The translations under genes were made by a program, and so were the position numbers. The notes beneath the pieces are model-generated. The model was not told where the DNA came from and ran no database searches. It was given only the letters and a program-made list of their open reading frames with translations. Below are positions 13,745 to 26,455 of a DNA stretch of 64,000 nucleotides, piece by piece (within the stretch, counting starts at the first letter, position 1; the number at the start of each line of letters is the position of its first letter). The stretch comes from Saccopteryx bilineata (taxonomy: Eukaryota; Chordata; Mammalia; Chiroptera; Emballonuridae): contig NC_089492.1 of NCBI RefSeq assembly GCF_036850765.1, positions 103,373,022 to 103,437,021 of the forward strand, read 5' to 3'.

Positions 13745-13989
13745 CCCTTTGAGCAGTACGAACATTCATGTACGTCCTCATGCCTCTTGACCATCCAGAG
13801 TACGATCGTACATGTGTAAGGCAACGTTAAAAAAAGGCAAATGTATGTTCTTGTTTCCATAAATTGGTTATCAAACGAAGATGATTTTAAGTTAATGAAA
13901 GTGGAACTAATGTCATTTTTTCGAAAAAAAAACAACAAAACTCACTCCCAGGGGTCAGTGAGCATGAAAAATCCTCACTACTCAAAGGG
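13745..13989. mobile_element. Non-autonomous piggyBac-type element, 245 bp
   Basis: The element has terminal inverted repeats CCCTTTGAGCAGT and, at the other end, ACTACTCAAAGGG (12 of 13 complementary). It is flanked on both sides by TTAA (13741-13744 and 13990-13993), the invariant piggyBac target duplication. The interior is AT-rich with no open frame. This is a MITE-like derivative that would be mobilised by a transposase encoded elsewhere. Such elements are known from bats. Confidence 0.9.
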
Positions 13990-14554
13990 TTAACTGGTTG
14001 AAGATTTGTGTTTTGGATCCAGTTTTGAGTCTTCAGGGCCAAAAGAGCATTTTAAAATCCACCCACGCACGTAGCCATCTCCCATTCACCCAGTCGTGAT
14101 TGAGCAGCCTGCTGGGCTGTGCTGAGCACGAGACACAGAAGTGAACAGTTCAATCAGAGCCCCTGTCCCAGTGTACTCCCACCTGGCGGGCTGTGTGTCC
14201 AGAGCCAGGAGAGAAATCCTGGTCCCCAAACCCGAAGGATGTACCCCAATCTGCTGAACCTCAAATGCATAGTCTAGGTTTTGAAAGAACTATGTATCAA
14301 AATAAGCTTGATTTTTCTCTTACAGTCAGGGAACCAGGACGTAAAAGGAATCCTGGCCATTTCTAATATACTGATCTAGGGCATAAAAATGTGTGACAGC
14401 AAAGTAAATCCTTGCGTCCCTGTCCATTTGGCTGCTGGAAAAGTGGCTGTTGGTGTTGGGTTATTGGAAACTGAAAGGGCAGAAGAGGCCTCGTCGTGAG
14501 TGATAGGGAGGTAGCCTTTGTAAACTAACGTTTTGGCATACCCAATGTCAGGTG

Positions 14555-14770
14555 GCAGTTTGAATCTTGAATTTGCCATTTGCAACCTATATGGCCCGAG
14601 TAAGTTGCTTACCTTCCTGATCCTCATTTTCCTCACCTGTAAAATGGGGCCAAGAAGACCTCGCTTGCAGGGATTTGAGCGGAATCAGTAGGAAAATGAA
14701 CATGAAGTTAGACATTGTGGGTGTCCAACATATATCTGTTTTGTCCTGATAAATACTTAGTTCTGACTCA
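14555..14770 (+). repeat. MIR SINE
   Basis: GAGTAAGTTGCTTACCTTCC, TCATTTTCCTCACCTGTAAA and ATGGGGCC match the MIR core in sense order, followed by the usual tail with TGTCC and AACATATATCTGTT. Confidence 0.65.
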
Positions 14771-15549
14771 GTCATTTTAGAAAATGTTTAGGTTCAGATC
14801 TGGTTGGGAGAAAAACTGGTTTAAGGATATCATTTGGTTAACAGAGAAAAAAAAATAGTGCTTCCTGGGCTTGATTCCATGTGGGACTCAGCAGACGAGC
14901 ACAGATTGTTCCAGCTCTTGGCACCTGGTTTGCTCTGACACGAGGCCCTGCTCTGCTCGGCTGCACTGGTAAAGGGTCTGATCACACTGCCAGCTCAGAG
15001 CGCTCAGGTCAGGAGGGGGAGAGCCACTCGCCCGAGCTGGCAGGAAGAGCTGGGATTCCTGCTGCAGGAGCCTGGCGCAGCAGCGAGCGGGGGCTGGCGT
15101 GGGCCTGGCCTGGGCCGCTCGGTGGATGGGACACGTCACAGAGCCTGTTATTTCTTGGCTCTAGATGGGCAGCTTGAGAGCCGGTGGTAATTATGTCTTC
15201 CAGTGGGGGACGGCAGCACAAGTGGAACATGACAGTGTCCTCCCGGGAGGGGCGGGCACCGGGCACAGATGCTGCTAGGGGACTTCTTTCTGGGGCAGTT
15301 GTTGTGGGATGTCAGCCAGAGGCCCTGAGGCTGGGTCCCTGGCCAGTGGAGAGGCTGTGGCTCAGAACAGGGCTGAGTGGGACCCCGGCCTGTTGCTCAA
15401 GTTCTCTGCAGAGAAGCAGCATTTGGGGGCTTGGCCTTGGGTTTTGTTCTGGCTCTTCCACAGGCAGAAACACGTTGCTAGGCCCTCTGATGGCCTGGAT
15501 GAGCCCACTAGACACTTTTTCAGAGGCATCTGGAGGTACAGAAAGAGCT

Positions 15550-15720
15550 GCCTGCTGCAGCCAAAATATCTAGGTTCTAACCTGAGTTCCCCACCATCTA
15601 TATGTATGCCTGGGGGTGCCTCCCTGGCCTCCCTGTGCCTCGGTCTTCTCATCTACAAAATAGGAGAGTAGTACATAAGAAGGTCATTGTGAGAATTACG
15701 AGTTGCCACTTACAAAGTGT
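15550..15720 (+). repeat. MIR SINE fragment
   Basis: CTAGGTTCTAACCTGAGTTC, CTCCCTGTGCCTCGGTCTTC, TCATCTACAAAATAGGAG and CATTGTGAGAATTACG follow the MIR consensus in sense orientation with heavy divergence. Confidence 0.6.
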
Positions 15721-16489
15721 CCACAAGGTAGTTCCCTTTCCTTCTCTTACCCTGTTTGTGCTGAGGTTAGAGAGGAGAGACAGTGCAGGACAGAAGAGAA
15801 GGTTATTATTGTCTCAGGCCCTGTGGTCAGCAGAGGGTCATCCCAGGGCTGGCAGGAGAGGAGCACAGGAAAGCAAAAGCTACCCTGGGCAGGCCAGCAG
15901 GGGCTGAGCCCTAACTCCTAGAACCTTCTGGGGCTCAGTTTCCCTATCTGCAAAGGGGCCGTAGTGGTTTCATCCTGCCTCTCCAGCGGATCACTGTGAG
16001 GCCAGATGAGATGATGGACATGAAAGTTCAGCTCCTGAAAGGGTAATGCATGGCACACACAGAGGAATGGACATTCCCCCGTGGACCTTCTTGTAAGACC
16101 CGTCTTTGCTTCATGCCTATTTGTCCAGAGGCCAGATGTGGGTCAGGCTGGCCACACCGAGCTGTTGGGTAATGGGGCCCCGAGAGGAGGATGCTTCTCT
16201 GGCTTTGGCTGTTCTGACCTGCTGGAAGACCTGGGCTGAGTGTCCTTTAGTCTGGGGAGGACAGCCAGAGGGCTCCAGCCTAGGAGCAGGGACATCCCAT
16301 GAGCCCTGCCCGGGATTAAGTGCATGGTTTGAACAAGTGTTGGGGATCCCCAGAGGACTGAGACCTGGGTGGGCCTGGAGATTATGCAGGGAGAGACCAG
16401 TGGAGAATATTCCACCGTTATTCCAAGACTAGTAAGAACTGTCAATGTAAAAAAAAACCTTCCAAACCCGTAAGAATTTTTATGAAAGC

Positions 16490-16566
16490 GTCTACGGCCA
16501 TACTACCCTGAACACGCCTGATCTCGGAAGCTAAGCAGGGTCAGGCCTGGTTAGTACCTGGATGGG
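16490..16566 (+). pseudogene. Truncated 5S rRNA retropseudogene
   Basis: The segment begins GTCTACGGCCATACTACCCT and continues CTGATCTCGGAAGCTAAGCA and TGGTTAGTACCTGGATGGG, which is 5S rRNA from its first base. About 10 bases are missing after the AACACGCC stretch, and it stops after the GGATGGGAG region, so the last third is absent. It is flanked by a 13-bp direct repeat AGAATTTTTATGA at 16473-16485 and 16567-16579, with AAGC between the left copy and the 5S start. There is no poly(A) tail. It cannot make functional 5S RNA. Confidence 0.93.
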
Positions 16567-18250
16567 AGAATTTTTATGAGTTTATTTGAGACAAACTGTC
16601 GACAATTGCCAGGAAGCAAGAGTCTCAACAGATTGAGAAAATGCTCCTGAAAATGACTGTTTCACTACTTATTTTATACATTAGAATTAAACGGAAAAAG
16701 GTAAGAGGGTTACATGAAATTGATTGGTGATAGATTAGGGAGAGGGGAGAAAATAAAGCAGGAAAATCTCTGGGATTGGATAAAAAGTAAAAAAGTATAT
16801 ACTGAAACTTCTTTTACATAGGGAGGCATAAGCTAGGTAAATGAATGAACACGATAATAACAACAGCGTAGGCGGCTCTTGGTTCCTGCTCTGGTGGGAT
16901 GCCTGCCCTACATTTTAAAGGCAAGTTATCAGGTACGTTATTGAAGATGCAAAAGGCAACAGACAGACTTCAAAGCAAGCGTTGACCTTTGTTCAGGTAA
17001 AGAATAACTCCATAGGACAGGACTCCCCACCGTAAACCGCTTTTAGTTGAAAGTTTCCATTTCAGACCTTCCTGTGTGTTTAGTGTTTACTTTAGGTCCC
17101 AGAGTCTGTAAGGCCAGCATGCAGGCTTTCCCTGAGCTTGTCAGGTTCACCATGTGGCCCCTTTTTGTCCACCGAACCATGATGGTGAGAAGAGAATTGA
17201 GTGTCCATATGTTGCTTGAAGGGTCACGGGTGCACTCACATCTGTCACAGCATCTGTCCTGCAGGATTTCCTAATGAGGCCGTTTAAATGGTGGGAGGGA
17301 AAGAGTGTGACTGGCACTAGTTCAAGGCAGGCTGCTGATGGAGCTGGAGCCTTGTGTGGCTTTAAGGGTGGTGTGCCCCGGGGAGGAGGGAGCAGGACAG
17401 CTGGGGCGCCCTTGGGCAGGGACTTGACGCCCCCAGGGTGTCTGAGGCCTTGTCCTCTGCAGCTTGCTCTAGCCCCTGACCTGCAAGTGAATTCCTACCC
17501 CATTGCTCCCTCCACAGCTTTGGCTTCCTTCTTTCTGCCCCATTTCCCCCACCCCGCCCTGTTGCCATGGTTATGTACATAGACCAAGCCCAGCGAGCAC
17601 TGGAGCGTAGACCGCAGCCCAGCCCCAAAGCCATAGCAACTGCTGGACCGACTTCTGCTTTTGGCTTTCTCTTGGGGAACCACGCTTCCCTCTTGGCACA
17701 GGCTCCAAGTCCTGAGTACCCCTGAGAAGGTGCCTTCCCTACTGTCAACCTTTTGGGGAGCACCCAGTCCTCAGCCAAGGAGATGCTGCTGCAACCCCCT
17801 CTTCTGGTCCTGTTCTTCTGACCTAATTTCTTCTCAGTGCTAGAAATCCACCCCTCCCTCCCACCAGGCCCACCTTAGGAGACACTGTTCTCTTAAATAT
17901 CAAGATCGGGGTCTACAGTGGACAGGAGGAAGTTCTTGCCCCAGGCCCAGAAATCTTTCTCTCAAATGTCACTCATTGTATACATGTGAACCGAGGAAAG
18001 TGCTGTGTGAGCCGGTACCCGGGCTGGGAGTCTAGGGACATGCCCCTGCCTCAAGGTCTGGTGAACCGGTTGGCTGTGTGGGGGTCATGGCGTGTGCCCA
18101 GTGTTGGAGGAGGATGAGGTGGTCCAGCCTCACCTGGTCAGAGAAGTGCAGGTACCTGCTTTAAGCTGTGAAGAGCCAGGAGGCATCCAAGTTGACAGAG
18201 GGAACAATGACGGGTGGAGGTGAGGATAGGGGGCTGCAGGGAGAGGACCT

Positions 18251-18326
18251 GGGAGGTGGGGGTGGGGTGGGGGGATGGGAGAGGAGAAGCCCGTGTAGGA
18301 GGTGTGTGTGTGGGGGGGGGGGGGGG
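18251..18326 (+). repeat. G-rich tracts including a 15-G run
   Basis: GGGAGGTGGGGGTGGGGTGG at 18251-18270 continues into GGGGATGGGAG, and (GT)n followed by 15 consecutive G occupies 18302-18326. Both meet the simple pattern for G-quadruplexes on the pre-mRNA-sense strand. Confidence 0.9.
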
Positions 18327-18613
18327 ACACAGGCAGGGCCTCCGATGGCAGCCACAGAAAGGAAGCTAGACTATCCTGAGGTAGTCTGGAGGGGGCTGGG
18401 AGTTGGGTTCTGGAAGGGCTACTCTTCAAGGACAGACCAGCCAGAGCTGAGGTCTTTGTTGACAGCTTGCTGCTCACCTGCCCCTGATGGAGACTGGATA
18501 TGCCCAGGCGGGCTTCTCTCTCCTCCCCACAGAAAAGCCACCTTGCAGGCTGCCTGCCTGCTCCCTGTCCCTCAGGACCTCTCCCTCTCACCAGTACGCT
18601 AGCTGAGATCTTT

Positions 18614-18639
18614 CATGGACCGAGTGGGCTCGGTCCATG
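18614..18639. repeat. Perfect 11-bp inverted repeat (hairpin)
   Basis: CATGGACCGAG at 18614-18624 and CTCGGTCCATG at 18629-18639 are exact reverse complements with the four-base loop TGGG. No associated gene or transposon end was recognised. Confidence 0.95.
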
Positions 18640-18660
18640 CCCACGTCCTGCTGCTGAGGG

Positions 18661-18853
18661 CTGGGGCTGTCTTCCTTCCTCTTGTTCCCTAACACCCCCA
18701 GCCCCAGTGCTGCCTGGTGGAGCTGCCTCTCCTGGCTGCATCCTGGGCCCCCTGAGCTGGGGCTGTCTCCCTTCCTCTTGTTCCCTAACACCCCCAGCTC
18801 CAGTGCTGCCTGGTGGGAGCTGCCTCTCCTGGCTGCATCCTGGGCCCCCTGAG
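18661..18853 (+). repeat. 96-97 bp tandem duplication
   Basis: CTGGGGCTGTCTTCC at 18661 and CTGGGGCTGTCTCCC at 18757 start two copies that differ at only a few positions; a third start lies at 18854. The copies contain CTAACACCCCCAGC and CCTGGCTGCATCCTGGGCCC. Confidence 0.93.
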
Positions 18854-20256
18854 CTGGGGAGGGGCTGGAGGTAGGGGAGTGGGAGGAACAAGGCCAGGCA
18901 CTGAGCGAATTCTGGAGTTTTGCGTTCCTCCTCAGTTCAGTGGAATAGCTCCTGCCAAGCATCTCTTTAAAATTTCTCCCTTCCTGTTGGGCCCCGTGTG
19001 AGTAGATTTCACCAGGGAGGAGGGGGGTTCTCTGGTACTTTCCCTCTCCACTCTGCTCCCTTAACCCTTTCAAGTGCGTGACCTGCTCTTATACCACTGG
19101 CACCAGTGCTCAGCCTTTCTGGGGGTCTCCTGGCCTCCCCTCCCCTCTCCTAGTGCCGGTCCATGGTGGCGGTGGGCAGCCCTTGCCTGTTGTAGACCGC
19201 TGGCCGCTGGCCTTCCTTACTGTCTGAAATGCCCCTGTGAGTGAGTCGCATTCTTGGGTCTATAAGCATTTTGGCTTCCAGAAGCCTTTATGAGAACACA
19301 ATTCAGGTCTACACGGCAGGACATCCAGAGTCTGCAAACCAAAGGCCATTGGACTTCTGCCTCTGCGGCCACTTGGAAGCCTCAGCCCCATGACCTGGAA
19401 GAAGGGATGGTAGTCCTGGCCAGGGAGAGGATGTGAGGACCATCTGTGATGGGAAGGATTGTCTGGGACTGACTTTTTAAGGGCTAGCACTTCCCTTTTA
19501 CTCTGTCAGGAAGGCCGAGTTCCTGATCTCAGGTCCTGCGTGGGAAAGTAGAGCAGGGTGAGTTCCAACACACGGAGGAGGTTCTGACGCTCCTAGAGGG
19601 AGGGGGATGCTGGGAAGAGACCAGCTGGGCAAAGGGGAGAAGAGGTGGGCGGGAGAGGGGAGGATGCCGGGAGCAGCAGCAGGAGCATCTGGCCAGAACT
19701 CAGCTTTGCTTCAGCCCTCCATGCATGTTGGGAGTGGGGCAGATTCAGGGGTTCCAGAGCACCCCCAGCCTGGTCCCTGCCCTGTTGCTCAGCTCAGAAA
19801 CCCCCATAACTTCTGGTCAGCCATTCCTGAGCCCGAGTGCTATCTATCCATAGGGAATCGGTGTAAGGGGACCAGGCCGCACGCCACAGGCCACACAATG
19901 AGAGGTCTGGGATCCGTGATGATGAGGTTTCAGGCGTGGTGTGACAGAGCTTCCTCTTCAGATTGTGGCCCTCCCCTCTCTGAGCAGACACCTGGCAGCT
20001 CTGAGCTACCAAACTCCTGCGTTCTGGATGCCAGCACAGAGGCCTCAAGTTTGGGGGAGGCTTCTTGGGGAGGAACAGAGAGAGCACCGTAGTTGGAGGG
20101 AGTCAAGGATAGACATGTGGGTGATGGGAAGGAAGTATGGGGGGTCTTTATCAGAGGGACCAGGCAGACCCACAGAGTCAGAGAAGAGGGCACCAAGAGC
20201 CCACAGCCTGAGCTAGCCTCCATGAGTCTAGCAGCAAGCCACTACTTGATCTAGAC

Positions 20257-20622
20257 CAGGGGTCTCAAACTCAACTCAGCATGTGGGCCGCAGAGCAAGA
20301 TCACAGCCGTTCGGCGGGCCGCACTAGGTCTACAAAAGGCAACTGTTACGCAACACTTTTCTCACTGCAGTTGAAAACAAAAAAAAATCAGTACAACAAA
20401 CACAATCGTACATGCAGTTTACTCAGTGTCACAAAACCAGAAACTGTAGTTCGCATCACAACTGCTGTTAACTAAGCTAATATCTAGCTAGGATGCTAGA
20501 GAAATGAAAAATACAAGTAGGCCCCTAGGCTTACTTAATTTTATCCAAAATATTTTGAACTTCGTGGATTAGTCTGCGGGCTGCACAAAATTGTTCGGCG
20601 GGCCGCAAGTTTGAGACCCCTG
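20257..20622. mobile_element. Non-autonomous hAT element, 366 bp, with perfect target duplication
   Basis: Inverted ends CAGGGGTCTCAAACT and AGTTTGAGACCCCTG (15 of 15) enclose a non-coding interior. Further in, GGGCCGC motifs also recur near both ends. The 8-bp target duplication ATCTAGAC is perfect at 20249-20256 and 20623-20630 and fits the NTCTAGAN preference of the Charlie-like hAT group. No transposase frame is present. Confidence 0.94.
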
Positions 20623-21370
20623 ATCTAGACCATCCCGCATATTCTCTGAGGCTGTTTCTACGAGTGAGCAGCTCTTCCACAAAACAACTGGTCTAAAGCC
20701 TTAAAACTGCTGGTGTCCTGAGAGGCAGAGGAAGGCTGAGGGGCTCTTCCAGATGAAAGGACACTGAAGAGACAGAGTATGTGAGTGCAAGGCACGGACG
20801 GTCCTGGGTTGGATCTTGGAATGAAAGTAAATGACTACAAAGGTCATCAATGGGACGGACAGCTAGCAAACTCTGAATATGAACTGGTATTAGATGATAG
20901 TAGTTTCAGTGTTACAGTCCCTGAGTTTGGCATTTCTGTTGTGGTTACAAAAAGAATGTTCTCTTGTGTTTAGGGATAATGGGTTATGTTGCCCTAACTT
21001 ATTGTTATGTTAAAGAAACAAAGCAAGTGTGGTAAAAGTTACCAATTGGGTTTACTGTCAGGGTGCTGTTCTTGCACCTTTCCTGTAGGTTTGTGATTTT
21101 GCAGAATGAAGCATTGACTACCCGGGGCTTGACCCTTCAGAATTGCTCCCTCAGCCCAACCTGGGCAAAGAGTGGAGGTTTTCTCCGTGTGGGGAGGGCC
21201 TCAGTGGGGGTGAGAAAGAGCTGGCTGTTCCTGGGAGTGTGGCCACCTGCCTGGCCTGGGTCATTGGTGAAAAGGTGATGGTCCCTGGACCTGGGAGGCA
21301 GGGGCCCTATGAGGACAAGCACCTGCTTATTTTCTGTTCTCATTCTTAACTAAATCTCGTCCCTCCACAG

Positions 21371-21508
21371 GCTACTCGGGATGTGGTTCTGAGCCGGGCG
21401 CCGGAGCAGGAGGACGACCGGGCGGTGAGCCTGCGGAACGCGGCGGCCATCTACGACCTCCTGAGCATCACGCTGGGCAGGAGGGGGCAGTACGTCATGC
21501 TCTCTGAG
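21371..21508 (+). CDS. TTC7A: TTC7A coding exon d
   Basis: The exon is 138 bases (46 codons, both ends between codons). It starts [20 protein letters not shown] and ends [11 protein letters not shown]. The acceptor is CCCTCCACAG and the donor GAG|GTACGG. The acidic loop [13 protein letters not shown] differs by a few residues from recalled human protein, and the helix [21 protein letters not shown] is conserved. Being in phase at both ends, this exon could be skipped without a frameshift; nothing in the sequence shows that it is. Confidence 0.96.
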
Positions 21509-23214
<1,706 letters not shown>

Positions 23215-23595
23215 TGAGGCCTGTGCATTCACCCTCAGGTGACTGCTCCCTTTTGGCCCCTCCCAGAGGTGGGGACAGCGGGCAAGGATTCAGAAGGGTT
23301 GTCAGGCAACTGTTTTCATCTTCTGGACAGTGAGGGCAAGGGAAGGCCACACACAGACCCCTGTGTGAATCCACTATCCATGTGTAGGTTACGAGTGTGC
23401 CAGCTATACAAGTGTGAGTCTGGGTGCTTTTCTTTGAGGATGTGTGTACATACAGGGCACGGTAGCATTTTCACGGGTGAATTGATGGGTGTGACGGCAT
23501 GAGACAGGCATGGGGAGTGGGTTCCCACAAGCGGAACATTGTTGCATTTGGGCTTTAGCTGCCTTCCTGCCCCTGAATGTGGAGTCAGGAAGGGA

Positions 23596-23659
23596 CCTGC
23601 CCCTGCCCCTGCCCCTGCCCCTGCCCCTGCCCCTGCCCCTGCCCCTGCCCCTGCCCCTG
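23596..23659 (+). repeat. (CCCCTG)n hexanucleotide repeat
   Basis: About ten uninterrupted copies. Read in frames it gives Pro-Leu on + and Gly-Ala or Gly-Gln on the minus strand, which explains the low-complexity open frames over it. Confidence 0.97.
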
Positions 23660-25037
23660 GAGCTGACTGTATCCTGGGTCGAAGGCTACATTTGCTCTCC
23701 ACCCACCAAGCCCTGTTCCAGCATCCCTCGACTTTCCCCGGATAAGAATTACACTTACATAAGCCTCTATTTTAAGGAGCGACATGAAAGGAAAAGCTTT
23801 TCGGGACTGGGTGCTGGGGCTGTTGGAACTGAGAATGCTTCGAAGGCAGGAAATAATGTGGCATGAGCTCACAGATCATTCCAAGAGCTGTAAAGACCCA
23901 GGGCCCTTTCGCGGGGCTGAGAGAATTCCTCTCTACCCGCCTGCCCGTGAAGAGGGCCCTCCTAGGCTTGCCAGCACTTCCGTCACGAATGAAGGGTTTG
24001 TAGGCTGGGTCCTGGCAGGGAGAGGGGAGGAGAGCAGGTGCTGTAGCCTGACAGGTGGGGACTACACTGAGAATTAAGGGAGGAGCCTTCTCTGCCCCCG
24101 CCCCACCGGGCATTCGTCTCCCCAAACCTCTTCTCCTCCCCCCATCACTTTGGCCACCCCTCACAGCACCCTGAAGTTGTGACATGATGTACCCTGGCTC
24201 TGTGCCCTGCAGGGTTTTGTCAAGGCTCAGGGAGAGCTCAGAACAGAGGTGGGGAGGGAGGAGTGGGGGCTGGAGCTTACATGGAGCTTGGGCAGACAGC
24301 TCACAGTGCATGTGACGGCTTCTTCCTGCTTCCAGGAAACAGAAAGTGCCTCTCGTTTTGTAATAGTGGGTACGGACCGGTAGCAGAGGCCTAGGGCCCC
24401 AGTGTCTCTCATTCTTCCGTGAGTCATTGACCCCTTGAGATGCTAAGGAAAGCTGGGGACCTCTCCTCAAAAGACTGTACCACAGGTAGAAGTTAGCTTT
24501 CATTTCTGTGGCTGCTCCGGGAAGCCCCCGCAGTCTCAGGAGAAGGTGTCGTGTTAGCCCGGGAGGTATAGGGTCTGCCACCTCCTTCCTGAGAAGAGCC
24601 AGGCTCAGAGAGGTCCAGATGCAGCCTGGCACATCCCAGGATTCACAGACCAGCAAGGGACACATAAGAATGTGCTTAGAGACGAGGAGCAGGGTGATTG
24701 GTAACTTCCTTACCCGTGGGGCCCCTCGGGCTGAGGACACCAGGTTACACCCACCCCTGCATTCCGTGCAGCTGGAGATTGTTCTAGAAGTATACTGTCC
24801 ACCTTCCTCAGGGAACCTGCCCACCAGATCAGTCAGTCAGCCTGGTTGGCCAGACCTCACCTTGTCTAAGATCCTAAGGTGGAAATCAAGGTTTTGTACC
24901 TGTGATTGTGCCCGAAAGGGCTTCCAGAAGGTGAGGCTGGGCAGATATAAATACATCCAGCACTTCAGCGTGCAGGAAGAAGGGATGAGTTCCATGGCAT
25001 GATTTAGGTCGCTCCTTCTTTCGGTCTCAGCAATCAC

Positions 25038-25059
25038 ATTGGCTGCGTTGCTAGGTAAC
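25038..25059 (+). promoter_or_regulatory. Candidate CCAAT plus RFX X-box site
   Basis: ATTGG (reverse CCAAT) at 25038-25042 is followed by GTTGCTAGGTAAC at 25047-25059. The latter fits the palindromic RFX consensus GTNNCY-N-RGNAAC exactly, with a one-base spacer. Function is inferred from the motif only. It could be an intronic enhancer or a chance match. Confidence 0.4.
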
Positions 25060-25982
25060 CAGCATGTTTTTAAAAAGAAAAAAAAAAGAGCCAGGGTCCT
25101 CAGATGGCTCCTTAAATAGCAGCATTCTGTGGTCTGTGTAGGGGTAGAATGTGAATGTGGACAATCAGGGTGAGAGAACCCTGTATTTCAGGGATGCTCA
25201 GGTCAGCGGCCAGGGAAGGAAGCTGAGGAGAGGCCTTAGAGCTTGCTGGGGGGGGTGGCCCGCCGGCTGCAGTGAGGGTGCTGGGAGTGGCATTCACCCC
25301 AGAGGGTTCCGGAAGAGGTGATGGCCTGGCAGCTCCTTCAAGCCCCTCTGCAACCTCCCTTGCTCCAGCCCAGCAGGGCGCCCTGTGCAATCTCCCAGCC
25401 TGCAGGAACCTGTCATCTGCTAACACCGACTTGTGTGTGGTCCTCATTTTCTGAGAGAACAGTGGGGGACGCTGGCATTTGTCCTCTGTCTCCAGCCTTC
25501 CTGATAGCCAAGAGCTGTGGCCTCTTCACCCTTTGCAGTACTGGGCACAGAGCGGGCCTGAGACACTGGAATTGCCCTGAGAAGCCTGAGCCCAGACCCA
25601 GGGGAAATCTGCCACATCTGGGCCGAGAAGAGCTCTCCTTCCCTAGCTGGTGGGAAAGGGAGGGGTCGCCTAAGGAAGGCAGGGGCCAGGGTAGACACTG
25701 ACCAGCAGGTCCCAGGTCTGCGCCCGCCAGTCCCTCCCACCGTGCTGTGGGTGGCAAGCCCCCATTTCCTCAGTAGGACCTCCGGAATTGCCAGGGACAG
25801 TGAGAGCTAATTAATGGTGAGGAGCTCAGCCCACACGAGTGCCCAGCACATGGGAATGGTCAACGTTATACTCACATGTCCCTGCCTGCCCAGAGCTCAC
25901 CCAGCAAAGGGAATGAGTGGGCGGGTGGTATGGGTCACTGCTGAGTTTCATGGAAAAGCATTGTACTCGGAGTTCCTAGCCC

Positions 25983-25985
<3 letters not shown>

Positions 25986-26035
<50 letters not shown>
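25986..26035 (+). repeat. (GT)n dinucleotide repeat with G-rich end
   Basis: An uninterrupted GT run of about 25 units is followed by TTGGGGGCGGGGGGAG. It is probably polymorphic in length. Confidence 0.97.
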
Positions 26036-26036
<1 letters not shown>

Positions 26037-26109
26037 GGGGGCGGGGGGAGCAGGAGACAGAGGCTTCCTCTCCGGCCCAGGCAGTCACCACAGAGATGGG
26101 ATAGGACAG

Positions 26110-26280
26110 CAGTTATAAACCTAGAGCCAGACTGTTCAAGCCCCAGTTCAGCCACTATGGGCAGTGTGGCTTTGAACAAGCTACTTAACTTCTCCGCACT
26201 TATGTGTCCTCATCTGTGACTAGGGACATAGCACCTGTGTCATACGAGAGTTGTGAGAATTAAATAACTTTATAAAGTAC
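26110..26280 (+). repeat. MIR SINE
   Basis: CCAGTTCAGCCACTATGGGC, CAAGCTACTTAACTTCTCCG, TGTGTCCTCATCTGTGACTA and GTTGTGAGAATTAAATAACT follow the MIR consensus in sense orientation. Confidence 0.75.
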
Positions 26281-26287
26281 TCTGAAT

Positions 26288-26455
26288 AGGGGTCAGCAGG
26301 CTTTCTGTAAAGGGTCAGATAGCAGACATTTTTGACTTTGCAGGCCAGACAGTTTCTGTGGGAACTACTCAACTCTGCCTTCACATCCTGAAAGCAGCCA
26401 CGGACAATACACATATGAATGGACGTGGCTGAGTTCCAATAAAACTTCACTTACA
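26288..26455 (+). mobile_element. MER20-like hAT-Charlie element
   Basis: AGGGGTCAGCAGGCTTTCTG, TAAAGGGTCAGATAG, ACTACTCAACTCTGCC, AAAGCAGCCACGGACAATAC and CCAATAAAACTTCACTTAC match the order of the MER20 consensus as I recall it. This is an old placental DNA transposon family, some copies of which act as enhancers in other loci. Confidence 0.8.

Larger units (their letters stand above)
10525..21370 (+). other. TTC7A: TTC7A intron between exons c and d
   Basis: 10.8 kb containing a reverse SINE, a piggyBac-type element, MIR fragments, a 5S rRNA pseudogene, G-rich tracts, a 96-bp tandem duplication and a hAT element. 11611-13740 and 17280-18250 hold nothing I can name. 16570-17270 is an AT-rich block that I suspect is an unrecognised retroelement remnant. 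Confidence 0.85.

Noticed and set aside
16490..16569. Functional 5S rRNA gene
   Set aside because: Internal deletion, missing 3' third and retroposition-type flanking repeats.
23510..23866. Pro-Leu or Gly-Ala repeat proteins
   Set aside because: They are translations of the (CCCCTG)n microsatellite.
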